The notes: generated from the letters alone by a model not told the origin. A stretch of DNA of 64,000 bases from JAUIJL01 sp965366625 (GCA_965366625.1 CBDUGP010000001.1:124001-188000), one strand, 5' to 3'; shown: positions 36,401 through 44,933, numbered from the stretch's first letter. Numbers and translations: made by a program.

Positions 36401-37829
36401 GATTCCGGCGCTATATAAGCTCTTCTTCATCCGACCGAGTTGGGAGAATCTGGGCATGGGGCGCCGCTCCATGGCCGCGGCTTCGATCGCTTTGATCGTG
36501 ATTGTGGTGGGTTTGGTGTGGGTAGATCCCGCAGCTGCAGCCTCGGATCCCATCGCCGACGTTTCGGATTTGGAAAGCCGAGACCAGGGCCGGGAGGTGC
36601 CGTCGATTACCCTGGCCCAGGCAATGGAGATGGCTTCTTCTCGAAGTTCGGTCAAAGCCGCAGAGCTGCGGGCAAAGGCTGCCTCCCAAACGGCGATCGC
36701 CAGTCGCCGTTCGGCCCGGATGCCTACGGTCGCGGTGGTCGGCGATTGGGTTTGGCGGGACCGCGACTACGACTTTGAGACCCCGCTCGGTGGTTTCACC
36801 TTGGGTGAGCGCACGAGCACGTCCTGGGTCCTGCAGGTCAGCCAACCGATTTTCGACCCTTCGACCCTCCTATACGGTTCGCCCGCCGCAGAATCCTTGG
36901 CGCAAGCGCAGGGTCTGCAGGCTCGGCGGCTACGCCAAGAGCTGGCCAGGGAGGCCGCAGGTGCCTGGTTGACGGTGTTGTCTCTGGACGCGGCAGCCAA
37001 GGCCACCGATGCCTTCGTCGACAGTCTGAAAGCCCGAGTGAAGGAGATGGAGGCGCGGGTTGAAGCCGGCAGGATCCTGGAGGCGGAGGTTTTGAAGGTC
37101 CGCCTGGAGCTGGAGTCCGGTGAACTCGACCAGAGCCGTCTGGCCCAGCAACGCCTCGTGGCGGTGGCGGATCTCGCCCGGACCCTGGGGCTCGAAGGTC
37201 AAGTGGAACCCGCATGGGACGGCAATTTTGACCGCGGGCAGGATCCAAGCCTTGGAACCGCTATTTCGTCGGCTCTGGAGTCCAGGGTCGACCTACAAGC
37301 CCTCGAAGCCCAGCTCAGGGCCCTTGAGCTGAGGGCCAAGGCGGTCAAGGCGGAGCGGTTGCCCAAGTTGGAGGCGGTGGCCAGCTTGCAGCAATCCGAT
37401 GGCGATCCGTTCCGTCCCGACGAGCTGGTTCAAGGCACGCTCAATGTCACGTGGGTGCCGTTTGCCAAGGGCACTCGAGCCCCGCGGCGAGCAGCCTTAG
37501 AGGCCGAGGCAGAAGCCTTGCGTGCCGACTTAGTCGAGTTGCGTCGGGGGGTCGAGCTTCAGGTTCGAAGTGCCTTGGCTCAGATAGCCGTTGCCCGTCG
37601 AGCGGTGGAGGTGCGAGAACGCGGTGTTGAGCTGGCCGGCGAGACCCTGAGGGTCGAGCAGGAACGCAACTCCGCGGGCCGGTCCACCACCAACGACTTG
37701 CTGGCCGCCGAGGCGGCGCTGCGTCGTCAGCGGACGGAGAACTCCTTAGCCCGGCTCGAATTACTCAGCGCATGGGTCGCTTTTGATTTGGCGCTCGGCC
37801 AGGAAGGCCCGGACTCGCCTGGATCTTAG
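33435..37829 (+). CDS. RND efflux pump fused to a TolC-family outer-membrane factor
   Basis: 1464-aa open frame with two complete modules. Residues 1-1007 are an RND transporter: TM1 (about 10-30), two large periplasmic domains, and the TM4 motif GMLVDNAIVVVENI (near 394) with its repeat in the second half (VGIVVNNAIVLLDVIETRR, near 911), ending after TM12 (LTLLVIPALYKLFF). After an 8-residue linker comes MGRRSMAAASIALIVIVVG, a signal-peptide-like segment with a possible peptidase site after AAAAS (about 1037). Residues 1040-1464 are a TolC/OEP domain (ITLAQAMEMASSRSSVKAAEL; helical coiled-coil repeats). An internal ATG (36456) has GGGAGA 8 nt upstream, so the second module may also be made alone (457 aa). 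ATG 33435 is preferred over GTG 33432 by Shine-Dalgarno spacing. Confidence 0.88.
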   Translation: MKLLDGILQRRRLVLATTLLLAVAGLSSWLTMPREEDPQFPHRDGLIVTVFPGADALTVERMVVEPLEEHLAEVAMINFVESTVRAGVAIQHVELLETIYDTGSAWDEVQDAIDDARREFPAGVYDPQLDDDLVSQEAIVYALVGSADPLALLDAAEIMKRELLSLAGVKEVRFVADPGEQITIEYDDATARRLGLNPRALGLQLAQRSQIVPGGLIYLGQKTANLRPQTELRSLEELRTTPILLPSGSSVPLGELAKVRLGPTEPEQEIMRWNGEPAIGVAVVPQDRIDRVSFGKEVREQVASVAARLDGVSIEEMIFQPDLVDSRLQELTGSLRLGIFIVAGILFIAMGLRLGLVVALVVPLVALGSIGIFAAGGGVLHQISIAALVIALGMLVDNAIVVVENIQYRLDQGIPVHEAAVVSVKELAIPLGTATGTTLAAFVPMLIAKGNTSDFTRTIPVMIMLSLTVSYLFAILVTPVLSELVLKPRPKASREGRFSKMPERIAGLAVRRSGWVLISAVLLMVLTVFSARWVEVKFFPASDRKTVIVELEMPEGTHIETTDKVAHRLESALLQHTHVTSVGTFVGRNGPKFYYNMLSRPSSPHRSMLVAETDAFDSVELVIDWVREWVRLEVPEVAVVARRLEQGPPIEAPVEIMVVGHDFEQMEGVADQVLAAVRSIEGTRDVRHDLSLGAPAVRFEIDDAAAARHGLARTDVAQALLGRTLGVEIGQYRVGEDPIPIKVRSSEGERFLAANLSTIDVAVPGGQPVPLEQVASLEVEWLPAAVHHKHRNRVVKVQAQLAEGVTARRVSQHLEPKLAEIDLPAGIRLELAGELEESGKANAAILQKMPLGLLLLLFFLLLEFNSFRRMAIIMATVPLAAVGVVPGLILSNQPFGFMSMLGVISLVGIVVNNAIVLLDVIETRRREGADIDQALTEAVKRRTRPILLTMLTTVAGLSPLAFSDATLWPPLAWAMISGLMASTVLTLLVIPALYKLFFIRPSWENLGMGRRSMAAASIALIVIVVGLVWVDPAAAASDPIADVSDLESRDQGREVPSITLAQAMEMASSRSSVKAAELRAKAASQTAIASRRSARMPTVAVVGDWVWRDRDYDFETPLGGFTLGERTSTSWVLQVSQPIFDPSTLLYGSPAAESLAQAQGLQARRLRQELAREAAGAWLTVLSLDAAAKATDAFVDSLKARVKEMEARVEAGRILEAEVLKVRLELESGELDQSRLAQQRLVAVADLARTLGLEGQVEPAWDGNFDRGQDPSLGTAISSALESRVDLQALEAQLRALELRAKAVKAERLPKLEAVASLQQSDGDPFRPDELVQGTLNVTWVPFAKGTRAPRRAALEAEAEALRADLVELRRGVELQVRSALAQIAVARRAVEVRERGVELAGETLRVEQERNSAGRSTTNDLLAAEAALRRQRTENSLARLELLSAWVAFDLALGQEGPDSPGS

Positions 37830-37846
37830 ATCTCTAGAAGCTCCGA

Positions 37847-37893
37847 GGCGGCGAAAGCCGCCCCTTTCCTCCCGCCGAAAGGCGGGCTTTTTT
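37847..37893 (+). terminator. Tandem rho-independent terminator after the efflux operon
   Basis: Two GAAA-tetraloop hairpins in a row: GGCGGC-GAAA-GCCGCC (37847-37862) with CCTTT, then CCCGCC-GAAA-GGCGGG (37871-37886) with TTTTTT at 37888-37893. It closes the efflux operon 17 nt after the stop. Confidence 0.88.
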
Positions 37894-37980
37894 GTGTCTA
37901 GTCCAACCGGATCTACCGTCACTGGATCACGCCCCATTTTTGACCCTGGCGAGCACGGGCAGCCTGCCGGCAATGCCGTC

Positions 37981-39324
37981 GTGTCCGTGCTTCCGAGATA
38001 TGATCCGTCCTCACCTGGGAGAAGAACGATTAGGACGGAGACACCTCGGCAGGCCGATTCAGATCCGGAGAAGGCGCAGCGGCCGGGCCGACGCCGCCTG
38101 AATCTGCCCCAAGCTGTGGGCGGCCCTCTGATCGTCGCTCTCATTCTGCTCCTGCGGTTCGGTAGCATTTGGCTGGATCCCGAAGTACGGGTCGACGAAG
38201 GCATCTATCTCCAAGCTTTCGACGCGGTGGCCGCGGGAGTGTCACCGTTCACCATCGACGGTTACCTCTATCCGCCGGCGTTCGCGCACTTTGGGAGCTG
38301 GTCGAACACGCTGCTCGGCGCCGCAGGCACTCGAGCCCTATTGCGAATCTCGAGTTTGCTTTCGCTGCTGCTGATCGCGGCCCACGGGGTTCGTTGGTGG
38401 CGTCGTTTCGGCTCCTCGCCACCGGATTCTTGGCGCCCGTGGTGGATTGCCGCCGGGCTGTTGGTCGTATCGACCGGCGTCGAGCTGGGGTTGGCGACGG
38501 CCAATGCGTCGTTCATCGCCATCGCCCTCTTGCTGGAGGCTCTGAAGGTCTTGGAGTCACGGCCGGTCGTCGCCGGCTTGTTTTTGGCCATCTCCGCCTT
38601 GATCAAACCCTTTGCTCTGCCTGCCGTAGCTGTCCTGGCCGTGGCAGGGTGGGTCGCCGAGCATCGGCCTTGGCTTTGGGCCTCGGTCACGGCCGGCGTG
38701 GTTGGCCTATCGCTCAACCTACCCTCTCCCTACCTATTCGAGATGCTCTCTGCCAGCCCCAGCGCGCTGACGGATATTCGAGCCGGTTCGATCGATCGGA
38801 TCCTGAAGCTTCTCGGCTTCGAGGTTTCACCCCTGGCGGTTCTTGTGGCCACAACCGGTGTTGCCTGCTCGCTGGCGTGGGTGCTTGGGCGTCGGTTCCT
38901 CGATGGGGTGCGGCGAGGCGAAAGCCGTCATCCCCTCGACATCCACCTCCTCTGTCTTTTGGGTATCTTGGCCATGCCGGTGCTGTGGAGCCATAGCCTG
39001 GTGATTTTCCTGCCCGTGATCTGCGGCACCTTGGCTTTGTCTTGGGCTCGGCGGGCGACCGCCCGAGAGCATTTGCCCTGGGTGTGGTTGGGCGCAGCAG
39101 CGATCATCTTTTCTGAGAGCGGTGCGGTGGACCTGCTTTGGGCTCCGGTGCAAGTCTTGTTGTTGTTGCCGTCCTTGGTAGCGCCGATCGGCCTTTCCCT
39201 CTACCTCTCCCGCTCGGCGCCGGAGGCACTCACTTTGATTGAGACTGATCTTTCGGTGCATGAAAAAACCGGCTCGGGCATGGGCTCGAGCCGGCGAACT
39301 GAGAATCTAAGAACTCCCGATTAG
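37981..39324 (+). CDS. Multi-pass membrane protein, GT-C/DUF2029-like glycosyltransferase
   Basis: About 447 aa, with some ten hydrophobic helices from residue 45 onward. Early acidic loop PEVRVDEGIYLQAFDAV, then GVSPFTIDGYLYPPAFAHFG, matches the pattern of polyprenyl-phosphate-dependent GT-C enzymes (DUF2029/GT87 type), which add sugars on the periplasmic side. The start is uncertain: the frame is open back to 37783, but that would place the efflux terminator inside the gene. GTG 37981 or 37987 are the nearest candidates without a clear Shine-Dalgarno. Its last codons contain the terminator of the opposite gene, and its stop overlaps that gene's stop (TTAG at 39321-39324). Confidence 0.65.
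   Translation: MSVLPRYDPSSPGRRTIRTETPRQADSDPEKAQRPGRRRLNLPQAVGGPLIVALILLLRFGSIWLDPEVRVDEGIYLQAFDAVAAGVSPFTIDGYLYPPAFAHFGSWSNTLLGAAGTRALLRISSLLSLLLIAAHGVRWWRRFGSSPPDSWRPWWIAAGLLVVSTGVELGLATANASFIAIALLLEALKVLESRPVVAGLFLAISALIKPFALPAVAVLAVAGWVAEHRPWLWASVTAGVVGLSLNLPSPYLFEMLSASPSALTDIRAGSIDRILKLLGFEVSPLAVLVATTGVACSLAWVLGRRFLDGVRRGESRHPLDIHLLCLLGILAMPVLWSHSLVIFLPVICGTLALSWARRATAREHLPWVWLGAAAIIFSESGAVDLLWAPVQVLLLLPSLVAPIGLSLYLSRSAPEALTLIETDLSVHEKTGSGMGSSRRTENLRTPD
39263..39294 (-). terminator. Rho-independent terminator for the FG-GAP/vWA gene, inside the opposite gene
   Basis: An 8-bp stem CCGGCTCG (39269-39276) / CGAGCCGG (39287-39294) with six A on the plus strand at 39263-39268, which read as six T after the hairpin on the minus strand. 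It lies 27 nt after the minus-strand stop and within the last codons of the plus-strand membrane-protein gene. Confidence 0.75.
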
Positions 39325-42300
39325 GGTGCCAAGGGGCAAAGGCTCCAATCGTCGAACTCGGCGGTCAGCTCGATCTGGGCGTCGTACGACACCGTGTCGA
39401 GGCCGACCGACAGAATCGAGCTCATGGTCAAGGAGATGGAGCCGCCCGCTTGGCCCGAGGGCTGAATCCACGTGGTGCCGCCGTCGGTTGAATATTCGAC
39501 TGTGAACACGTTGCCTTGACGCTCGATGGCGAGCCGAGCCGGCAGCGCCACGTTGTCGACATTGGAGGCCAATAAGGCGTCGGACGTGCCCGCGGTGGCA
39601 CGGTAACCGAATTGCAACGCCGTGTTGCTGCCGCCGGCCCAATGGGGCACGAATTGCACCATGACCCTGGGGGCGGCGCTGCCGAATCCGTCGCGGACCA
39701 TCAACCCGGCTTTGCGATAGGCGCCGCCTTGGTCTACCGGGAAGCCGACGACGTCGAGCTCGGCTCGGAAGTCGCCGTTGACGTGGCGGTAGAGGTAATG
39801 GCCGTTGTCGGAGGCGCCGAACAGGGTGGTGCCGTCACCCGAGAGCTTGAGCGTGCCGTTCGACTCGTCCGCCGTACCTTGATCGGCATTGCCCAAATAG
39901 GTAGAACGCCAATCCGCCTCCAAGATGCCGTCGTTGAAGTCGTCATCCACGCAGGCGGTCAGCGGTTGGGTGTTCGGGGTGGTTTCGGCATAACCGAAAT
40001 CCCCGTCGGTGATCGCGTCGAAGGCAGCCAAGGTCACGGCGAAGACATCCGCGGAACCCACGCCATCGGGGTCGAAAGTGGGAATGGTCAGCTCCGACGG
40101 CAAGCTCGTCGGTTCGATCCGGATATCGTAGCTGCCGACCGGAATGTCGATGAATTGATAGGTGCCCGACGATCCCGTGGCCGCAGATGCCAGCACGGTT
40201 TGGGTGTTGTCGACGAGTTCCACGGTCACGCCGTAGACCCCGTTTTCGCCGCTGTCCCGGGTGCCGTCACCGTCGATGTCACGCCAGATCCCTCCGCTGA
40301 CGCTCGCGCCGCCCTCAATATTGCAGTAGGCCTCCGCGAGCAGGTCGGACATGGCCGCGATCAACTGATCAGAATCCGTGCCGCCGAACACCGCTCCACC
40401 GCTTTGCAGGGCGGCGTAGTCGAGCAGCTCCTCGGAAATCACCGGTGTCGACGAGCCGTCGTCCCTCGGCACTGCGCTCAAGATAAGGGTGGTGGGGAAG
40501 GCTTCGAGCAAGAATTCGATTCCGGCCATGGCGTCGGCCAAGACTTCGCCGTCGTAGACCTTGGTGCCGTCGGGCAGGAAGTTTTCATTGCCTAGCCACG
40601 CCACTTCGCCACGGGGCAGGAAGCCACCGGTGCCGTTGAGGATGCTCAAAGCCCGCACTTCCGCTTCTTTGTAAACTGTGCCGCCGTTGAGCTGGTCGTC
40701 GACGTTCGGAAGGTTGTCGGTGAACCAGATCAGGACCTGCCGGTGGGCCGGATTGCCGGCCGTTTGCAACAGCTGTTTGGCCGCCGCCAAAGCCAGAGCC
40801 GTGGGCGAGGCGTCCAAAGGCGCTACCGCGTTGAAGTTGAGGCCATCTAGCGCTGAGCTGACGGTCGCGAAGTCGGCGAAGGACGACACCACCTGGGTGG
40901 CTTCGGCGGGATCGGTTTCAAATTGGTCCAGTGAGTAGGTGATCAGAGCCCCTTGGCTGCCGTCCACCAACGTGCTGAAGGTGTCGTTCAAGCGATGGAT
41001 TGCCTGTCGAGACGCTTCGAGCTTGGAGCTGCCGTCAAAGACACGGGCCATGCTGCCGGACATATCCAGCAGGTAGATCACGTCTACCGGGTCTTGGGCA
41101 TTGCAACCGACCGTCACCGGTCCCGGGTCGACGTCATTCGGTTGGCAAATCGATGCCTCATTGAATCCCATGGTGAAAGGCTGTTGAGGGTCGTAGGAGG
41201 TGACATTGAGACCCACCAGGGCATCGGGGCCGAGGTTCAGGGTCACCTCACCGCTGCCGAAACCACCGGCGGGTTGGACCCACGGTTGACCGTCGCGGGC
41301 GAAATAAACCGTCAAGTCGTCACCGCGCCGAGAGATGCCCACCCGCACGGGCAAGCTGATGTTCTGAACCGTGCTGCCCAGCTCAAAGGCCTGGCCGAGC
41401 TCGTCGCGATAGTGAAATTGAATCGCCATGGTATCGCCCGACCCTTGAGGGAAGTGGGGAATCAGCTGAACCATGACCCTCGGCGCGTCGTCTTCGAGCC
41501 CAGCGCGGACCATCACACCACCCTTACGGTATTGGCCGCCGAGGTCGACGGGAATGGAGGTGATCTCGGTTTCGACAAAGAAGTCGCCGGTCACACTCTG
41601 GTGGAAAAACGTCGTGTGATCTTGTGGATCGTCGTAGAGGGAGCTGCCCGTGCCCTTGAGATGCAGCTCTCCGCCTACCGCCGAAGCCCCTGTGTCCATC
41701 GGGTCGGTGCCGGCGTCGCCCACCTGATCGAGGGTCCAAATCGCGGTTGGGGATTGTGAAAAGTCATCGACTCGGCATTCCGTGTTGTCGAAGGTCTCGG
41801 TTTCAACGATCACCCGGAAATCACAAGTGGATGGGTTGCCGCAGGTGTCGGTGCTGTCGCAGGAGACCTCGGTCACGCCGAGCGGGAAGAACGAGCCGGA
41901 AGCGTAGGTGCAGGAGGAAGGCAATGAACCGTCGCAGGCGTCCACCGGGTCGGTATTGAACGGCACGGTGGTGCCGTTGATTCCTTCGGCCACCTCGATT
42001 TCGATGTCTTCGCAGGCTTCGAACACGGGGCCATCACCGTCGAGGCGGGTTTTGCGGGTGGACACGCCGACTTGGCCGCTATCGTCCACAGCCCGGAAGC
42101 GCATCACGTTGTCACACGCGGCCAAGGGAAAGTCGAAAGAGAAGCTCGGGTCCACACCGCATCCGAGGCAGACGGTGCCGGCCGTGTTGCCGTTGATCAA
42201 CGCATCGATCTGATCGATCGTCTGGCCGCTGCTGATGCTGCCGGCGACGGTCAGTGGGCTGGAGGTCACGCAGGCCGGCACGGCGCCGGCATCGACCCGG

Positions 42301-43802
42301 AAACCGACCGGGCCGTCATAGATATAAACCTCGCCGTTGGTGCCTGCGATCGGGGCATGGAAAGAGGCTGAGATGGTGAGATCCAAGTCGCCGTCACCGG
42401 TCAAGTCGGCGAGGGTCATGCCGCGGCCGAGCTGGCCGGCTTGGGTTTTGCCGATAATCCGGAGGTCCGCGGGGCTGGTGGCGAGGTTGAGCACGCCGGT
42501 GGCCAGCGGGCCGAAGGCGATCTCCACCTCACCGGCAGTGCCTCGGCCATTGGGGCTTTTGGTCGGTGCCCCCAGGGCGAGATCATCGATACCGTCACCG
42601 CTGACGTCACCCACGGTCAGGTCGTGGATTTGTCCCTTCTCGCTTAGGTAGACGGTCAGATCCGTCTGATTCCAGGCGACGGTCGTGCCGGTGCTCAGGG
42701 GACCGAAGAGCACCGTGGCAGCGCCCGTGACCTCAGAAGTTATTGGATTTACTACATAACCGGAAGCGATCGCCAGATCGGCTTGGCCGTCGTTGTCCAA
42801 ATCGCCGATGTCCAACCCTTGGCCGAAGCTTTGGACATTGCCGGTACCGTAGACCACGACGTCGGCATCGCTGCGATCGAGGGTCGTGCCACCGGTGAAG
42901 GGACCGAAGAAAGTGTAGGCCTCGCCGCGAGAGATCGTGAGGGAGCCTATGGCTCCGACCACCAAATCGTCCTTGCCGTCGCCGCTCAAGTCCGCCACTC
43001 CTAGGGAGAAGCCCAATTCGTCGCCATCTAGGCTGCCTTCAACGACCACATCGGCGGATTGGATGGCCAGGTCCTGGGAGCCGGCGGCCAAGGGGCCGAA
43101 AAAGATATGGGCTCGGCCGAGGTTGGCATTCGAGGAGCCGGGAGCGCCGATCACCAGATCGGGCCGGCCATCGTCGTTGAGATCACCCGTTGCCATGTCC
43201 GCGCCAAGGGGCTCGTGATCTTCGGCGCCGTAGAGGGTCCAATCGGCGTCTACGTTGATGTCGAGAGTGCCGGCGGAAAGAGGGCCGAAGAATACATAGA
43301 TCTCACCGGTATTGACCCGGCCGTTGGCCGGCCCGTCTGCCAACAGGCCGCTGACGATCAAATCTGCGATGCCGTCACCGTTGACGTCCGACACCAAGGT
43401 CGACCGGCCGAGCGCGTCTTCCGGGTCGGCGCCGATGATTTTGATGTCGAGATCGCTGGGCTCGGTCATATCCACCGTGCCACAAGGGTCGAAGGGCCCG
43501 AATTTGATGAAGACCTCGCCGGGTATCAACACGGTGGGCTCAACTCGACCGCCGGCGCCGATCACCAAATCAGCAAATCCGTCGTTGTTGAGGTCGCCGC
43601 TACTCAGGCCGTTGTTGCTTCCCTGAGTCAGGGAAATATTTGCATGGGCAGCGAGGGCCGTGATCTCTAGGCCCTCAAAGTCCTGATCCATATCGATCAA
43701 GTGTTGGCCATAGGCACCTGTCCCGGTAACGCAGTAACTTGTTATAAATAGGATTGCTAGAAGGTGTAGGGATAAGTTTCTGATGATCGATCTTTTCTGC
43801 AT
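39321..43802 (-). CDS. Giant secreted protein: FG-GAP propeller, HYR, vWA and SdrD-like domains
   Basis: 1493 aa. Start is ATG 43802, with GAGGA 8 nt upstream, giving a Sec signal peptide (LLAILFITSYCVTGTGAYG). Seven FG-GAP repeats with calcium loops (DLNNDGFADLVIGA, DVNGDGIADL, DLNDDGRPDL, DLSGDGKDDL, DLDNDGQADL, DVSGDGIDDL, DLTGDGDLDL; about residues 60-460) should form a seven-bladed integrin-like propeller. Then a HYR-like domain (about 590-660, cysteine-rich), a concanavalin/DUF1349-like domain (675-880), a von Willebrand A domain with MIDAS DMSGSMA (near 912), an SdrD/Cna-B-like domain (DIDGDGTRDSGENG, near 1170), and a second copy of the concanavalin-like domain (1284-1490). No C-terminal anchor is recognised. 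Probably extracellular, calcium-dependent adhesion. Confidence 0.85.
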   Translation of the reverse strand: MQKRSIIRNLSLHLLAILFITSYCVTGTGAYGQHLIDMDQDFEGLEITALAAHANISLTQGSNNGLSSGDLNNDGFADLVIGAGGRVEPTVLIPGEVFIKFGPFDPCGTVDMTEPSDLDIKIIGADPEDALGRSTLVSDVNGDGIADLIVSGLLADGPANGRVNTGEIYVFFGPLSAGTLDINVDADWTLYGAEDHEPLGADMATGDLNDDGRPDLVIGAPGSSNANLGRAHIFFGPLAAGSQDLAIQSADVVVEGSLDGDELGFSLGVADLSGDGKDDLVVGAIGSLTISRGEAYTFFGPFTGGTTLDRSDADVVVYGTGNVQSFGQGLDIGDLDNDGQADLAIASGYVVNPITSEVTGAATVLFGPLSTGTTVAWNQTDLTVYLSEKGQIHDLTVGDVSGDGIDDLALGAPTKSPNGRGTAGEVEIAFGPLATGVLNLATSPADLRIIGKTQAGQLGRGMTLADLTGDGDLDLTISASFHAPIAGTNGEVYIYDGPVGFRVDAGAVPACVTSSPLTVAGSISSGQTIDQIDALINGNTAGTVCLGCGVDPSFSFDFPLAACDNVMRFRAVDDSGQVGVSTRKTRLDGDGPVFEACEDIEIEVAEGINGTTVPFNTDPVDACDGSLPSSCTYASGSFFPLGVTEVSCDSTDTCGNPSTCDFRVIVETETFDNTECRVDDFSQSPTAIWTLDQVGDAGTDPMDTGASAVGGELHLKGTGSSLYDDPQDHTTFFHQSVTGDFFVETEITSIPVDLGGQYRKGGVMVRAGLEDDAPRVMVQLIPHFPQGSGDTMAIQFHYRDELGQAFELGSTVQNISLPVRVGISRRGDDLTVYFARDGQPWVQPAGGFGSGEVTLNLGPDALVGLNVTSYDPQQPFTMGFNEASICQPNDVDPGPVTVGCNAQDPVDVIYLLDMSGSMARVFDGSSKLEASRQAIHRLNDTFSTLVDGSQGALITYSLDQFETDPAEATQVVSSFADFATVSSALDGLNFNAVAPLDASPTALALAAAKQLLQTAGNPAHRQVLIWFTDNLPNVDDQLNGGTVYKEAEVRALSILNGTGGFLPRGEVAWLGNENFLPDGTKVYDGEVLADAMAGIEFLLEAFPTTLILSAVPRDDGSSTPVISEELLDYAALQSGGAVFGGTDSDQLIAAMSDLLAEAYCNIEGGASVSGGIWRDIDGDGTRDSGENGVYGVTVELVDNTQTVLASAATGSSGTYQFIDIPVGSYDIRIEPTSLPSELTIPTFDPDGVGSADVFAVTLAAFDAITDGDFGYAETTPNTQPLTACVDDDFNDGILEADWRSTYLGNADQGTADESNGTLKLSGDGTTLFGASDNGHYLYRHVNGDFRAELDVVGFPVDQGGAYRKAGLMVRDGFGSAAPRVMVQFVPHWAGGSNTALQFGYRATAGTSDALLASNVDNVALPARLAIERQGNVFTVEYSTDGGTTWIQPSGQAGGSISLTMSSILSVGLDTVSYDAQIELTAEFDDWSLCPLAP

Positions 43803-43904
43803 GAAAGGGTTCCTCTGGAGCAAAGCTCGCGATCTTAGGGTTGGCAAGCGGCTGTAGAAGGGGAAATCTAACACGCTTTGTGAGTCTTAACCTTCTAGGT
43901 GAGG

Positions 43905-43922
43905 TTTGCAAATTCATGCAAA
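43905..43922. promoter_or_regulatory. Inverted repeat in the divergent region
   Basis: TTTGCA (43905-43910) and TGCAAA (43917-43922) are separated by 6 bp in the 236-bp region between the giant secreted protein and the small membrane protein, which are transcribed divergently. Possible regulator site; nothing identifies the regulator. Confidence 0.35.
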
Positions 43923-44038
43923 GCCTTTCATTCGAAGGGTTCTGATTGAATCTTCCGGACTGCTCAACCTGGGGCGTGTGCACAGCAGAGTCGGCATCGT
44001 GTGTTGAGCGACAAGCTGCAGAAGAAAGGAGCCCACCC

Positions 44039-44425
44039 GTGGCAACAGCGAGTCTCATCGTCGCCTTAGTGGTCCTCATTTACTTGCTGGCGGTAGGGTT
44101 ACGTTCTCGAACGCATAGCAGCACCGAGATCGAAGGCCTACCCGAACTCCGTCAGGCACCACGATCTCTGCCGCAAGAGTTGAAAGATTGGGTCCGAGAA
44201 GACTTCTCCGCCGAGTTTCAAGAGATCGCTATGAAGCTCATGGCGGATAGTCGACTGGGAGATCGGGAGCTTCGCTGCGCTCTTTTCCTCGGAGAAGGGG
44301 ATCTCGACAAACTGAAGCGAGCCATTGATCTGGGCAAGTTGGACTACCGGGATCTGATCTTGAATGCAGAGTACGAGACGCCTGGCTATCGGCGGGTGCG
44401 GGACTTCACAGAGCCCAGGCGATGA
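44039..44425 (+). CDS. Small single-span membrane protein, unknown function
   Basis: 128 aa from GTG 44039, chosen because AAAGGAG ends 7 nt upstream; the frame is open to 43946 without a good site. One N-terminal membrane helix (TASLIVALVVLIYLLAVGL, residues 3-21), then a soluble helical domain: residues 50-75 (LKDWVREDFSAEFQEIAMKL), ELRCALFLGEGDLDKLKRAIDLGKLDYRDLILNAEYE (broken here for description). No family recognised. It is divergent from the giant FG-GAP protein and convergent with a response regulator. Confidence 0.6.
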   Translation: MATASLIVALVVLIYLLAVGLRSRTHSSTEIEGLPELRQAPRSLPQELKDWVREDFSAEFQEIAMKLMADSRLGDRELRCALFLGEGDLDKLKRAIDLGKLDYRDLILNAEYETPGYRRVRDFTEPRR

Positions 44426-44459
44426 AAAAAGTCGGCTTGAAAGAGCCGAGCTTGGCGGA

Positions 44460-44933
44460 CTAGGGGAAAACGATTCCGCTTTCCTCAGCGAAGACTGTGC
44501 GGCTTACGTGGCTACGGTCGCTATTGTCGGTAGGGGGGTCTTGCTTTGCGGTCTGGCCGTGGTCGGCCAGCCATTTTTTGAGGGCAATGCGCAGGTCTTC
44601 CAACCCAACGGGTTTGGTTAGGACGTGGTTCATGCCCACGTCCAAACACTGTTGCAGCTGCTCTCCCTGCTCGGCGGTTACCGCAATGATCGGCAGGTTG
44701 GCGAAGCGCGGATCCGCCCGAATACGCAGGGTGGCTTGATAGCCGTCGAGATTGGGCATTCGGCAGTCCATCAAGATCAGGTCGACAGGTTTCTGCTCCA
44801 GCTGCTCAAGGGCCTCTTGACCATCGGCCGCGGACGCTACCCGACAACCTAAGGCGGTGAGCATATCGCCGAGGATCATGGCGCTCACGGGGTTGTCCTC
44901 GGCCATCAATATTCTTTTGTCGGCGAGGCTCAT
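44460..44933 (-). CDS. Single-domain response regulator
   Basis: 157-aa CheY-like receiver without output domain. Seen: acidic pair AEDNP (residues 11-15), phosphoacceptor Asp56 in DLILMDCRMP, the Thr in AVTAE and the conserved lysine in VLTKPVG. Residues beyond about 125 are a polar tail. Start is ATG 44933 with GGAG 8 nt upstream; a longer frame reaches 45047 but adds only Arg/Pro-rich sequence. It lies 207 nt after the cyclic-nucleotide-domain ABC ATPase on the same strand. No kinase is adjacent; the hybrid kinase at 59745 is far away, so the partner is unknown. Confidence 0.88.
   Translation of the reverse strand: MSLADKRILMAEDNPVSAMILGDMLTALGCRVASAADGQEALEQLEQKPVDLILMDCRMPNLDGYQATLRIRADPRFANLPIIAVTAEQGEQLQQCLDVGMNHVLTKPVGLEDLRIALKKWLADHGQTAKQDPPTDNSDRSHVSRTVFAEESGIVFP

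Noticed and set aside
33435..37829. Treating the RND and TolC parts as two genes
   Set aside because: There is no stop codon between them. The internal ATG is noted as a possible second start, but the sequence shows one open frame.
37783..37980. ATG start of the GT-C-like gene overlapping the efflux gene
   Set aside because: The gene would then contain the tandem rho-independent terminators at 37847-37893.
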